NCBI GenBank assembly: GCA_023053545.1
Contig: JAKZAN010000007.1
Span: forward strand, 992,001-1,056,000
Direction of reading: 5' to 3'
DNA: 64,000 nt
DNA from: Lepidurus packardi
Lineage: Eukaryota; Arthropoda; Branchiopoda; Notostraca; Triopsidae
Part shown: positions 12,782-25,944 of the stretch, in pieces
Position numbering within the stretch: position 1 is the first letter of the stretch
How the letters are laid out: each line of letters begins with the position of its first letter
The notes under the pieces: generated by a model
What the model saw: only the letters and a program-made list of their open reading frames with translations
Told to the model about the DNA's origin: nothing
The model's database searches: none
Made by a program: the position numbers and the translations under genes

Positions 12782-15700
12782 GTAAGTTTCTTAAACAGCG
12801 TCTTTATGTTAACATGTCTTAAGTCTTGCCTGACTTATGGTTTCATCTTTTAGCAAATTTCATTTACATTTTTAAACAGGATTTTAAGAGAAGAAACCAG
12901 AATTGCCTTATGAAATCCCAAGAAAGAGCTAAGAAAAGAGCGTTGGTTACCGTTGTCATAACTCAATCCACGCTATTAGACCATTGTTATTTAACTACAA
13001 CACGTTGACAGGTTACGGTTTCCCGTGCCCATTGGGTGGTCGCTTGGTCGTTTACCGAGTCCGTAACTATCGTTCTGGAATCCTCTGTTCTTTACTTTCC
13101 CCGGCCATTTCAAATATCTTTGTTGACGCTAATGTCCGGTCGTTAATTGCCTTGTATAAAGTAGGAAAACAAGATGAATTCTACTCGTGAAAGGCTGTAA
13201 CAGAAAACCAAGTCTTTTACTTTCCTGTATTGCCATTTGTACCGAAAACAGCATTGAGGCATGGCTAGGACTCCTTAAGGATCCAAATTTTACTGTCCGG
13301 ATTCTAACGGCTGAGAGTTTATGTTTTTTTTCCTATTTTTTTTTTCATCTCTCATCAAAAATCGAGGAAATAGGCTTGGACTGGGACTTGCGTATATAAT
13401 TCTTTCTTGGGCCGGGAGATCCTTATCGCACGCGGATGCTCGGCAAGGTGTAAACAGGGCGTTTTCGCGTTTCGCGCAAACAAGGTAGACGACGACTATC
13501 ACAGAGAAACCGAGAGCACTATAGTCTAGCTTGCGTTCTACACCCATAACAATGAAGGGCAATGGTCGTAAAGAGGCTCCAGTGTCAATTAAGAAAGGTG
13601 CTAGTTTATGTGGGTCATATGTAAATACCAATAAATCGATTCCGGCCTTGGATTAGCATGAGGAGGATTCAATGATCATGCCTGCTCAGAGATCAAAGGA
13701 GCACGATGACTCAGAAGCCATGATGTAGAGGCTCGTGTTATGCGAGTTCTTTTTCAATTGCATGACGTTCGACGTCCAAAAGCAGTACTATTGTTTAGCG
13801 TTATGGGAGAGTCGTTTTCGAACAGCTAAGACAATGAGGTCGGAAATCAATGCTTGCATCATCTTTCAGCTCGCCACAATGGAGTTTGATCAGCACTCAC
13901 GGAGGTCCAATCACGCAATCGTGGGATGACAATTGTTGTGACTGTGTCCATCTAATGTTAATTCATGTTAATAATGTTAATTCATGTCATCTCCGACTTG
14001 TATCCAGAGACCAGATAATCCAGTGCTGAAAGGGACTATTTCGCTTGAAGCGCATCCCTCTTACTGCAATTCCATAATGTATGCATCAGCTGAAACATTT
14101 GAAGCCCGTCACTTGGTACGACTGTTCTGTTGCGCTTGGATTTTTACACTCCGGGCCAAAATATCCGCTATCCGCTGATGATGATAGATGAGTGCGTCCA
14201 AAATTTTCAGGCCATGTGCCTAATTCCTTGTGCAATTCTCCACACCCGTTTTGCCAAGTCAAGTAAAGACATTCGAGGGGTCAACTCTTTGCTCACCGCA
14301 GGAATCCTTGAATTTACAGGCGCGCGTTATGAGGCTCTCGCCAGAGTTTTACAAGGAAATAAGCTTGATCAAGTTCCCATGCATACTTATAGCGGCCCCT
14401 CCTGGCTAACCCGGATCGTTTTCCCCTATTCTTTGTGTCGGCTTTTAACCTTTGACCCCCGTTCGAATCGGCCCCAGAAAAAGCTTCACCTTTAACGTTT
14501 GGCATGCAAGGGACAAGTTTTAAGAGGCTTTTTACGTCTCTTCCCAAATTCTATTCTTTCCTTGGTACTGGACTACTGCTCTTTTGGTACACATACCGTT
14601 CAAGGGTGCCTTTCTCCTGGGGGATCAAACTGTTTTGGAGTGTCGGCAAGCAACCGTAAACTGTGGCATGAATAGCGCTGTCCGGCCACACAGTACGACA
14701 CCTCTCACAACCTAAACTATTATCCGTTTTGACAGACATCCCGGATCACAATGCTGGAAGCAAAAAGGGTGAAAGCTGACTCTCACGTGGCCGTAAGGGG
14801 GAGGCGGAACCTTTGCTTTTATTTGGATACGTACATATACTTACGAGAGATTTCCGTTGAATCTGCAAACAACTAGGTATACATGAATCCGCTGAACATT
14901 CCGGGAAACAGGGCTTCACTCTAGCCACTCCTTTTGGCTCAAGCTATAGTGTTGCCTAGATATAATAAACGTTTCAATTACGGATCATTTGCATATGAAA
15001 AGAGCTTGCTTACCATTCAATAAAGGAGTAATAGAGACAAAGCAAATGGCCTTCCTTTTCTTGCCAGAGTGAATTGCGTTGAGACGAGACTAAGCAATGA
15101 AAAGCCTTTTGTCTTGCGTAATTATTACGGAATGTTCCACCAAACTTTGAAAGACCAATGTACCGTGTACACTATCCCATGATCAATTCCGACTGCGGTA
15201 AAAGCTTTTATCATGCCAATTTTCTGCAAGTTCTCCCACGACAGACGCGTGGGGTCAGACCGACGTCAAGCGGAATGAAATTATGCGTAGGAAGCTGAGC
15301 ATTCGGTTCTTTTCGTACAGGCAATCATTTGCAGGTGTTAAAACGAAGTTAATAAATACGAAACTGTAAGTTTTCCTTACAAAGATGTGTGCCAATGTAT
15401 CGGAATGAGGAAAAGATACAGGACAAGGGTTAAGAATAAAGCATTTCGCGGTTTTCGCCGTGTGGCTGCTGGAGGGCCATCAAACCATAAGGCCACAGGG
15501 TGCTTTTCCACCAGTTCTCTTCATGCTTGAGCCCAACCCTGGATATATACCTATACAAAGTATTTCTTTCCGTAGTTGTAGAGTACAAAACCAAACCTGG
15601 GCCATCAAACGCCTTGCAGTCACTCATTGGCAGGGCTAAAAGGTTCTACTCATCAAGATTTGAGACTTCTAATACACCCAGTACAATACCCCAAGACCCG

Positions 15701-15851
15701 CAGTGTATTCTATAACCTTTGCCGGCTTTTTATAACAAACCCCAGTGATTTGCATATCAAATCAAACCACTAAGACCTGTCCTTCATAGCTATAGTATGC
15801 AATTTGAGTGATTTGCCAGTTTGACAAAGTGCAATGTTTTCAACTTAGTAT
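12782..15851. other. Agrin alternative-start region, between first exons A and B
   Basis: Intronic for transcripts starting at exon A and promoter territory for exon B. Open frames on both strands (for example 13290-13631 minus and 14130-14495 plus) lack domains. ATTTGCAT octamers at 14987-14994 and 15748-15755 lie upstream of exon B, the second about 100 bp from its ATG. Confidence 0.5.
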
Positions 15852-16446
15852 ATGACTACAGCGAAAATGAAGAAGGTTACGTTACTTAAGTTGACTTTCG
15901 AAGTTTGTACACTGTTATGCCACATTGATCACGTGCTGAGTGAAGCCCGGCAGCAACAATGGAGCACCAAAGAGCCACCATTGAACGGATTTACACATGT
16001 TCACGTGTCAGAAAAAGAACTGCAACATAGATTACCAAGTGGGGAGAAAGGCTGCATGCCGGAAAGTTGGGGTGAAAAGCTATTTTCGTCTGAATTGATT
16101 TTTGCTGGAACACTGGAAAAGTTTGACCGCCGTCAAAAGCGTCATAAACAGGACAAGCAAGAGATGCTAAGCCTAAGTACTGAGCGAGGAAATCGTGTAG
16201 GCGTGGTTCGCATTAGGCGCGTATTTTGGGGAGACCGAACACTTTTTAATAAGACAATTCGTGTTCTAGTTCGGCGTTCCAATGACCGACGAAAAAGGTC
16301 TAAACTATGTGCAAGTGAAGTTGACCTCCGTGACTCTCGAATTTTCTTCGTTAAGTACGATAATGGCACGGAAATGTACCATCTTAATTCAAACCTTGTT
16401 CGGATATCCCTCGAGAATCTTCGACTCATCTTTCATCTTACTCGAG
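15852..16446 (+). CDS. AGRN: Agrin alternative first exon B: signal peptide plus NtA domain
   Basis: A second NtA-type start, 198 residues. Either the ATG at 15852 or the one at 15867 (MKKVTLLKLTFEVCTLLC) could begin the signal peptide; the second has the better hydrophobic layout and an AAA ahead of it. NtA landmarks: Cys68, ELIFAGTLEKF (about 81-91), VRIRRVFWGDR, Cys153, DSRIFFVKY from 161 and LVRISLENLRL near 182-192, which aligns with the laminin-contacting helix of vertebrate agrin. NKT and NGT are possible glycosylation sites. The region is strongly basic (RRQKRHKQ, RRSNDRRKRS). It ends ACT CGA G|GTAAAT in phase 1, fitting the constant acceptor at 35211 to give aspartate. Sequence identity to the other copies is low outside the motifs, so the duplication is old. 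Confidence 0.84.
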
Positions 16447-19400
16447 GTAAATGGAAAGGAATCCTTTTAACCGTTCATTTTATTGAAAGTCTTGGCCAGG
16501 AATTTATTCGACACATTAGCTTCAACGGCAAACAAGGGCAGAAAAATTAAGCGCTAATATTATATGGTAGTTTGCGTCAATATCTTTCCACAGCATATTA
16601 GGAACTATAATTGTACATGATTAGCAAAGTCTTTGATTAATACCGGCTTTTCCTGCCCTGTCTTGACAACTCACGTCTGCACACCATAAAAGCCAGTCTA
16701 GTCTGATGTCCTCGTTATCTTGTTCACAGACAGAAAAACGAAAATCCATTAAAAAAAATCAAAGTTTCTCCACCGTCGTTGGTGGCAATGACATTTCTAT
16801 TTGATGTTGCTCTTTGTAGAACTTGCTAATACCAAATATGTAAATGTTTTGTACTTGTTACTTGCCAGGCTTACAAATGTGCATCGTTACGCCTCGATTT
16901 CCCCATCAAGCCATGAAAGGTAGTGAATTTGCCGAGCACTTGGGCATAACAAAAGCTTACCAAAACAAGTTTGGTTCCTGTGAAAAAGTTAGCTGTTATG
17001 CAGGGAAATGGCAACCCCGAGTCGGCAATCCAATTAGATTAAAAACAAGCTTTTTCTCTCTGTTGTCTTGTCTTAATGGAATGACTGTCTTGAAGGTGGG
17101 AAAAATTGGGCGGTTTTCATGGCCTTTTTGTTACCTTATAAGCTAGAAAAAAAGGGCTTGGAAGGGAGGTTTCGATGCGTAGAGGATACGGTGCCATACC
17201 GGGCTATGATGTTTTATTGTCTCAAGACCCAAGGGAAAAAGCCATAGTTAGCTTTTGCAAAGAAGCAAGGTGTAGTTGTCTCTTGTCTATCGTGTTGAGG
17301 TGTAAAAAACCTGTCCAAACTTTAGGAAGAGGTTGGGCTTTTCCTGCGGTATATAAATCCTTACGCAGATCACTTTACCGAGGCATTTTCTATGTTAGAC
17401 CATACAAACCGCAGGCCTCAAGTTTCACAGTACCACTTTCGGGTTAGAGCATTTCTGGGGCCCACCCGAAACTGGTGTAGTTCTTTTTTTGTGGGGGTCG
17501 TTTTCTTTGCAATGACACTGACAGGCAGGAAATTAGTAGCCCACCCTTAGAGAGGGATGGGGGCAAAGTACGTACTCTCGTTCCACTAGTTTCTCGCCTC
17601 TCGATCTTTGATGAAATCACGGGGATTTTCTGCCAAGCACTGCTCCGTGTCACTTTCTGTCCCATGTAGCAGTCCGTGGGTGACATCCGAAAAGACTTTT
17701 TTAAGAAAACATTTTCCCCCTGGAAAGGCTTGTGAATAATCTATACCATCACTAAAATACTATACGAAGTTTCGCCTTACAATTACGACGTATTTAAACG
17801 CCTAGCTTAAACGGGCCATGTCACGATGGATGACTTGCGTAATAATGATGCACCAAAAACTTAAGCTTTTCCGTGCGGCTTATGTATTGTTATCCTCAAG
17901 GTAATGCAACATGAATCACGCATTTGAGCACAACTTGTTATGACAACTCTTAAGGAGAATGGTATTGTTTTTTTTATGGCCTTTGGATCTCGAGATATAA
18001 TCGAGGTAACACCTACGCGCTTTTATGTTTATTCCTAACCAAACTTGGCAAAATGGCAAGTTGATTGATAAGTACGAGTGTAATGATAATGTCTTCTCTT
18101 GAAATGTATTTTTGCAAGGTCCTTGTAAGGCCACAACTTCCAAAGTAGAGAGTACTTACGATGCGGAAACACGATTTAAAAAGCCTTAAAGCGTGAGTAT
18201 GATTAATTAGTTAGTGAATGCAAAGTGAACAGCCTGGTTACAGGGGGATTGTCATGGTGCCCTTCTTTGGAACGCATAGAGATAAGAATTACAGACGAAT
18301 TGATTAGAAATTGATTTTTCGTTAGGACATAAGTACCAGGGTTTGGATCCAAGGTGCTGTAACGGACGGTCTTTTAATTGAGGCTAATGCCGCCCCATTT
18401 CTGCGCGGTATAAGTAGATAATAACAGACTTGAACGGGGTTGAGAAAACTCGAGGCGAAGCATCAAATTTAGGCAGGTAAAGGGGCGGGAGGTTCGCCCT
18501 TTGGCGCCCCACACGCACTCTCCTCCAACGTTTGAATGTGTCCATCTCGCCTGACTCGTACGGCAATTCATTTGCATAGCTTTCCTTTACTTTCCGTCCT
18601 GGACTTGTGGGCCAGGGTGGAGTTTGGCCGGAGATTTATTGAAAACGATCATCTCTACTGAGTGCTTCGGCAGGCTGGGGAAATCTATAAACGTGCTTTT
18701 ACCTCGCCCATAGAATTTTAACAATATTGTTTACATTTTATTTTCGGATTTTATACCTTATTTCGTATTCTCACTAGACGGGACGGCTTATTTGCACGCT
18801 CTTTATATGGAGATGGGGCTCTTTTTTCTGTCTCAGTCGTGTGGCTGTGCCAGGTTGACTTGGCCGCCTTTCGTTGGTTTCCTTAGCAGGCTGTACTGTT
18901 GCCAAAAATTCTTATCAGAATTGACTTGTCGAACAACCTTGCAAAGCTTCAGGTACAAATTTTGGCTTGCCAATGTATGCGGGCTCAGCGCCAGACTTTA
19001 TAACATTCTTTATCTGCATACGCAAATCATTGGCGGATATCTTATGCCGAAAGAGAAAGAGATGCACGGATCTTGATGTCATCGTAACTTGTAAGAGTGT
19101 ATCACACATCATATGAACTTATTTTACTGCTTGCTTGGAGCAACAAAACCTGGCAAAGTCGAGTCTTTTTCTTATCAATTTTTGACGTGTTATACTAAAA
19201 GCATTCATTGAGTTCCAAGAAAGGCGTTCAAAAAAATCCGCGAGAAATACTTGCAAGAATCGTCTCAAGATGCCGCATGCTTGTGTGATGGTCGGGAGTA
19301 GGTTCAATATTTGGGTTGTCCTGTCTGGATATGTATGTTTACTCACATCGAACGAGCTTTGTCTTGTTTATAGTTACGAGTGCTTAACGGAAAGTAAACG

Positions 19401-22400
19401 TGCGTCTTTTAAAAAGTCGTGACGAACTAATCTGATTTGTCCGCAAGAACGCGTTTGGTACACGTGAGGCAAGAAAAATTAGCGACTTATCCCTGCACGT
19501 GCTTCACCTTCGAAAGGCAGAGGTACGGTATCGTGTTAATTGTTACCACCAACCTTTTTTTATATTTTTTTTCCTTTGGGTGTTTGTTTACTTTACGAGG
19601 CTTAAAACTTGGCAAGCAAAGGCGTGTCAGAACGCCCGAGATTTGGCGGATGAAACTATGACCTGAAAACGTAAATCTTCTCGAGTTTTCACGAGCATCT
19701 CCCCGAGCTTAGGAAATGTTAGGCTGGCAGTCATCAGCAACAGAATGTGCGCTATACTACTAGTATTACTACTTTTTTTCTTTTTAGAAGACTTGAATCA
19801 GTTTGGACGTTAATAGGCAGGAATTTGCCTGTCACCAAGGAATGATTTTTCACGGTTTAGTTTTTTTCTTTTGCATTTCATAAAAACTACTTTTTTAGCG
19901 TAAGGTATGGCGTAATCAGTCAAGTTTGACAAGTAACGACATGGGAAAAAATTATGGATATGCCTTTGCCAGGAACTCAGCATCCTCAATGGGGAGTTAT
20001 CTTGAATGCCAAGGAAGGTTATTGAGATATGGTTCGTAAGATGATATCGTAAGCCGAGTGGACAGAGTTATGCTGCTGTTAAGTTGCGGGTATCGGGCAA
20101 GTAAATCAGGTGTTGAAGTGTGACAGGGGCTGTAAGAACCCGTTCGTATATGGCAAAGCGATATAACCCACTTAAAATTCGTATATGCTTACAGGGTTAT
20201 ATGCAAAGCAGATTGGGTTAGACGCTACGTACCGAGCATATCAAAGCGTACAACTCTTCTTAATGTGCCGACTTCGCAACGTATGTAATATCCTTCTTGC
20301 CCCCTGTGCACGTCTGCAGGGTCTAAAGATGCAATTCCCCAGCAGAGTGAGGTCAAACCCCGAGGTAAACTTGCATGATCAATGCAAGCCTTTGGGAGGA
20401 AGAATTGTCATGCAAATATGTAATTGCTACAAGTCCTCGGGCACAGGTAGAGCCCATCAAACATTTTGCGCGTTCTCATCAGCTGGATAAAAGGAGAGCA
20501 TGACAAATTGATTCCCAGTGCCGATTAGCAAATCAAGTGAGCACCAGGTTGGTAGTCCTCGTCGTCTTTCAGAGAGCTTTAAGTCACTGTATAAGTTAAT
20601 TTCTCATACTAGCGAGTAGGAAATCTGAAACTAGTTTCTCTTGTATGATTTGCCAACGATTGGCTCGCCCATGTCAGACACGTTTCGGAGGAGCTTTTAG
20701 TACGAGGGGGCGATTTGGGGTTCAAAAATGTTTGAAAAATGTCCATCAGAGATAATATGATAGCCTTAAAACGTATTCTTATAGCAAAGCGTATAATATG
20801 TCTGTCCGGGAATATGGCGGGTATAAAATCCGGGGAACCCTAACTGCGTTTGTTGCCCAATTTGGGCTGTTCCCATTGTTCAACAAAGACGACCCCGATG
20901 TCTCGTAAAAATGTCCAAAGTTTGGGGCTATATGCTCGAACCGTCTTTTCAATGCTTATTCAAGCCTTAAAATCTGCCTGCGCAGTCCCATTATGAGTTT
21001 CAGTGCACCCTAAGAGCGCGGCTGTGGCTGGCTTATGGGAAATATTCACCGGAATGAAATATTTGATTGAGGATTTGGGAATGTTCTATCCAAGCAAGCT
21101 AGCCGAGGACCACACAGGCAGCAAAAAGCTGACAATTTCCACCCACACAGCAACTTTTTGCCAGATGACCATGTTCTAATGGCTGCAAGACTCGTTTTCG
21201 GGTTTCTGTCCCTTAAAAGCGGGGGGTTTTCTTAAGCGTTTTTTAAAGAGTGTTTTATTAAAGCAAAGTATACCTTATTTTCTTAATCAGATACCCAATT
21301 AAGTTTTCGTTTAAAAAAAGCGCGTATAAAAACCTTTGCCCTCCTCCTAGCGTGCTATTACATGCCTTTTTTAGCCAAATACAGGTCTTCCTACTTTATG
21401 GGCCTTGAATCTCAAATTTATTAGATAGCGTCAGTCTCTATTAGAAGCCCATTGTATACTAAATATGACGCATAATTTACCTTGTCCTGGACCCTTTTGA
21501 CTCATTTTGGACCCAAATCCTCCTCCTAATTTAGAATTTACTATATCCTCTGGATAGAAAGAGGAGAAGAAAAAAGAAGTTGGGGAGTTGCTCGTTGGAA
21601 TAGCGTAAAAATCCGATGCGGGTTTCTTCTGTATTTATGCAGACTGGGTGTCGAGATACAAATTGGACACATTCTTAGCCCCAAAACAGGCGGCAAAGGG
21701 TTACATACGCTGTGGGACGGGTACGGAAGATACGTGGGAAAGGTACGTCCCTTTTATAGGAAAATTTGTTTGGAGTAAGAGAGATCAGTAGAGAAAAAAG
21801 GGTTATGCAGTTTATGTAAATGAGAATAATAAGGCCGATTTATGGCGTATCAAAGCTCTCATGGCGTTTTATTTGACACGTTTTCCCCAACTTTTTTTTT
21901 TCTATTCGGGGTCCTTCCCATTTGGGAAAGAGCATTCCAAAGGTTAATGGAAACCGTTTTCTTCTTACTAATGAAGATATCTTTCAACGTTATCTCAGGC
22001 ATATATAAATTCCCGTTCATTTTTTAAAATAAAGTGCTTTGCTAATGTTCTGCCTATTAAGAAGACTACAAGTGTGAACGAGGCGAACTGCACCAAGATA
22101 CATGTTCCTTATTGGTGTGAATTCGTCTCGAATTTGCTGTAGTTAGTGTGTCTTTGCTATGCTTCATTAGCTTTGCTGAAACGTAGTAAGCAAATTGGAC
22201 ACCAAAGAAACAGGAAGCCTCGGAGGAGGATGTGTTTGGTACGGGAGCGAAGGGAACAGGGGCGAATGAGTTGGTCGGAAAAGTTACGTAGGGTTTATTT
22301 TCTATGGGAACTTATACGAGACGCATGCATGAACAACATCTGCCGCCGTTTTTGCTCCTATGTGTGGTACTTTGAAAGGCAATTCACCCGGTTTACGCGC

Positions 22401-25151
22401 TTTTGCACGTTTTGCAATGTGTGTGGGAAGCCCAGGTTGTAAAAACAACCTGAGCTTGTCACTCTTGTTTTCAGCAAACCTCTTTTGCTCCCTGCGAAAC
22501 ATATATACCCGCAGTTTCCATCTTTAGAACCAGACAACACTACTGTTAAATTCCAGACCATAATTTCACACTCCCGTCATAACTAACTTTCCAAGCATAC
22601 TTTATTAGAGTTAACATTTGATCTATGGAGTGCTTTAACCAAACCTGAACGGTTTGAACTAAGTAAAAATTCACCAATTTGTAGATGTCTAATTGTTGAA
22701 CGTGAGAATAGGGAGTTTTAGGTTGATTAATCGAAGTTTAGTAAACATCTTGGGTCATTTTAGCCGTCTTTGGGGAGGTCTCTTACGGATTCAAGGTACA
22801 AACCAGCGCTTTAGTCCCAAAAGAATGTCGTAATTTGCATAGGACGGGGTTGCTCATGGGTAAGATTGGAAGAGGTGTCGTTCAGTCTGTCTATCTTTTT
22901 CATTTGACGCTCGCCTCCGTGTTGATCTAAAGATTTGACATCTGAATGGCACTGATCAAGGATCGTACAGAAGTCTAAATCGAAATCAATACTTCAACTC
23001 CCTCTTCGAGCCTTTGAGCCAGAAGGCCCGAGAATCCTTCCCTTGTACTAGAATTGGATTCCGTTTCCAAAGACCTCTTGAAAACTGTCACCTGGTGATT
23101 ATTTTTTTTTATTTTATTTTGGGATAAGCTATAATAGAACCAGCTGCTCATGGTTGGGGTTGTCTGATGAATCGCCTCAATTCACAATTGACCCACGTTT
23201 GGCTACCTCACATGGTGCTTGATTTGCATAGAACTGGACAACGGCAAGTCAGTTTTTTGTATGGTCAAGAAAGCTACAAGTTTGGTAAAGACGTGCGTGT
23301 TGAGTGCAAGTTAGGCCAGTTCCTTGACTTCAGCGGTGTAGATAATGAATTTCCGTCAATGCTGTCTGCACACGCATGTTGTGCATTGTATTTATATGAT
23401 CAGATTAGCGTGAAATGGTTATATTATGACCTATCGAGTGAAATTAGCATCCTCGCGTCACATCACCATTAAGTATCAAGGGGTGAAAAAAGAAGATGAC
23501 TGATAAAATATAAAAGCCTTGAACAATTTCTTGATATCGACGAGTAACTTGAGCCGCAACTTTGAAGCTGACTCATACCTGTAGTTATGCAAATGAAGAA
23601 AATTTCCCAAAATGGTACTAAAATTCGTGTAATCAGGGGGGTAGACCTGAAAGGCGTACATTATGCTCTAATGTGTCTATTGTCGCACGCAAATAGTGAG
23701 ACGTGTGTCCGTATATAGAACGTGGTAACTGCCAAATGTCCCGCAAAGCTTGTTTCTAAGATGATCAAGAAACGGCTATTGGACTGCCATCGTAGCTGCT
23801 TTTTTTATGGAGACAAGACAGCCAGCCGTTTTTGAAAGCGATGGTTGCTAACGCATTTGCAGACTGGGGGGGAAATAAAATAAAGTCTAAAAACAAGTTG
23901 CACTCGCACATAAAATAAGAAGGGGGGCCTGGTTCTATATGCTGGAGCGAGCGCAAAGATCTAAGAAAGGGTTTAAAAAAGGTCTGCCCACCATTACGAA
24001 CATTTCGGTTTCTTCTGTGTTCGGTCAACGACAAAAACGGCAGGCAAAAGGGGCCGAGGAAGGAGTTCATACTGCTGACTCTCTGCTTAATATATAAGCC
24101 AGGACGCGTACGTTATGTTAGTCAAAACAGGTCCTTATGTGTGATGTATAAGTGTCGGAGTGTAGACAACGTGCTTGGAAACTTTTGGTACTGATCCGTG
24201 ACGAATTTCGTCAAAAGACTTTTATACTTGCTTCTATAGCTACATCCTCTCTCATTCTCTCTCTCCCGCTCGCTTTGGAAGAAATAGACTCGCAGACGAA
24301 TATTTATCAGCCCACCCGTAGCTCCTCGAACAAAAGTATCACGTTCGGGTGATAGAGTATGTATCCAGCGAGTTGACTCAATGGACATGGACTATTTTTC
24401 ATGTTTCTTGTGAAAAGCCAGGAGGAAAAAAAAGGATTGTGCTGATTTTCTAACGTTTCTAGCACCCAGAATCATGCGAATTGGCTGGGAAAGCGATATT
24501 GACACAGCCTGATGACAGGTCAAGACATAAAATGCTTGGATCTTTGATGAAAGATCTTATTTACTTATCCAAAACCCTTCACCGCCAATAAGGTAGTGTA
24601 AAAGGACAATCCATCTTACCTGTGAGAGCATCCGCACCCTTTTTTCCCTTTTTGTGAATTGTAATCAAAGCCCCAAAGTTGGCATATTCGGCGTTTCGAA
24701 AAGAAAGAGCCCCCTTTTGAAATCTCGATCCCTTATAAAGATGCACATAACAAGGCATATCTGGCCTGTTGATTTGGGAATGAGCCCATAAGCCCGTTGT
24801 AGTAAGGGATGCTGTGACGGCTGAACAGGCCCATGCCAAAAGTAAAACCCTCCCAAGCAAAAGGGAAGAAGCCCATACATATCTCTCCCCAAACTGCTAC
24901 TCCCATACTTTTCAAACGAGGATGTCGTCTCAGTTCAGTGAGGTCTTGACGAGCGACTAGACAAGGTGCTTTAACTGTTTAACCTGTAATCTAAGTGTGT
25001 TGTGAACCACATAACTCTATATCCAACACCGGGCTACGAAACATTTAGTAGTTGGGGAAAAAAAGGGCGCACAACATGCACATTGGGACGTCGTAAAAAA
25101 AGGGACCATTATTTAAGGATCCGATTGTTTTGAAAAGCGTCTCATTGCAAA
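16447..25151. other. Agrin alternative-start region, between first exons B and C
   Basis: 8.7 kb with no supported exon. I read it for further NtA landmarks (FTG strand, D-S/T-R/K-IFF, I-T-L-x-N-L) and found none. Five ATTTGCAT octamers occur, at 18570, 20410 (reverse), 22833, 23222 and 23587 (reverse). A CT-rich tract lies around 24235-24275. The sequence just before exon C contains TATTTAAG about 45 bp upstream of the ATG, a weak TATA-like element. Confidence 0.5.
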
Positions 25152-25944
25152 ATGAAGCTGTTGTGCGTAGTTTTGACGCTAGTTATGGCGCTCGGAACCG
25201 TGACATCGTTGGCCGACGAGTTGAATCTCAATCCCAATAAACGAGCGAGAATTGCCACCCAGAATCGGAGTTCCAGTGTAATTCGCAAGCGACTGTCGGT
25301 GTCAAAGGGTCGTCAAAGTGGGAGTGTGGCGATGAGCTATCGTCGTCGCGTTCGATCGCGAATCCCGAAGAGTTGCGGAGGGGAATCGACCACCCAAGTT
25401 CTGGAGAACTGGCAAGATTTTTCCGATGCTGTTTTCACCGGGGTTGTGCAACATATTGACCGTTATGAGGGCCATTTGGATGTTGTTATCAAGCGCGTGC
25501 TAAAAGCTAAATCTTGGATGCAGAAATACGGTTTGGTGGAAGTCCAACAACAGCAAGCGTCTGCCGTAAAGGAGCAGCAGCGGTTGGCCCATAAATTGAA
25601 TCTCCTAAAACCATCCGCAGCCTCGGCATCCGAAGATCTTCTCACGAACGAAATTGCCGACTCGTCGTCTTCTTCTGCGCTGAGTCTCAACGCCTTGAGT
25701 GTACTGCCTAAATCTGTTGCGACCGGTAGTAAATCTCTGCTGCGTTTACAAGGCTTGTACGAAGCCAAACTCACGTGTGTCACTACCTTCCGGATCCGAC
25801 CCAAAGACACGTTGCTTTTTATGGTCGCCAAAGCGGGTGCGTCTTCCTTGCAACTGACGTCCGCACCACTGCGGATTACATTACGCAATCTCAGACTGAT
25901 CCAAACAAGTGACACGCCTAAAACTTCCACTTATGCGCCTTCAG
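25152..25944 (+). CDS. AGRN: Agrin alternative first exon C: signal peptide plus NtA domain with large insert
   Basis: Third NtA-type start, 264 residues. Clear signal peptide (MKLLCVVLTLVMALGTVTSL), then about 45 residues rich in Arg and Lys, unlike the other copies. NtA landmarks: Cys75, DAVFTGVVQHI (about 92-102), VVIKRVLKAK, Cys209, KDTLLFMV (218-225) in place of DTRIFF, and PLRITLRNLRLI (239-250), which is very close to the vertebrate helix (MRITLRNLEEV). Between the two halves sits an insert of roughly 70 residues rich in Gln, Ser and Ala. The exon ends CCT TCA G|GTAACC, phase 1, joining 35211 as aspartate. The basic tract may add heparan sulfate or matrix binding; that is inference from charge only. 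Confidence 0.86.

Noticed and set aside
13290..13631. 113-codon minus-strand frame with a hydrophobic stretch
   Set aside because: No domain, no convincing splice partners, and the hydrophobic part is interrupted by charged residues; likely chance.
14460..14471. GTTCGAATCG, similar to a tRNA B box
   Set aside because: No A box at the right distance and no cloverleaf could be drawn.
14130..14495. 121-codon plus-strand frame between agrin first exons A and B
   Set aside because: No signal peptide, no NtA landmarks, no phase-1 donor at its end.
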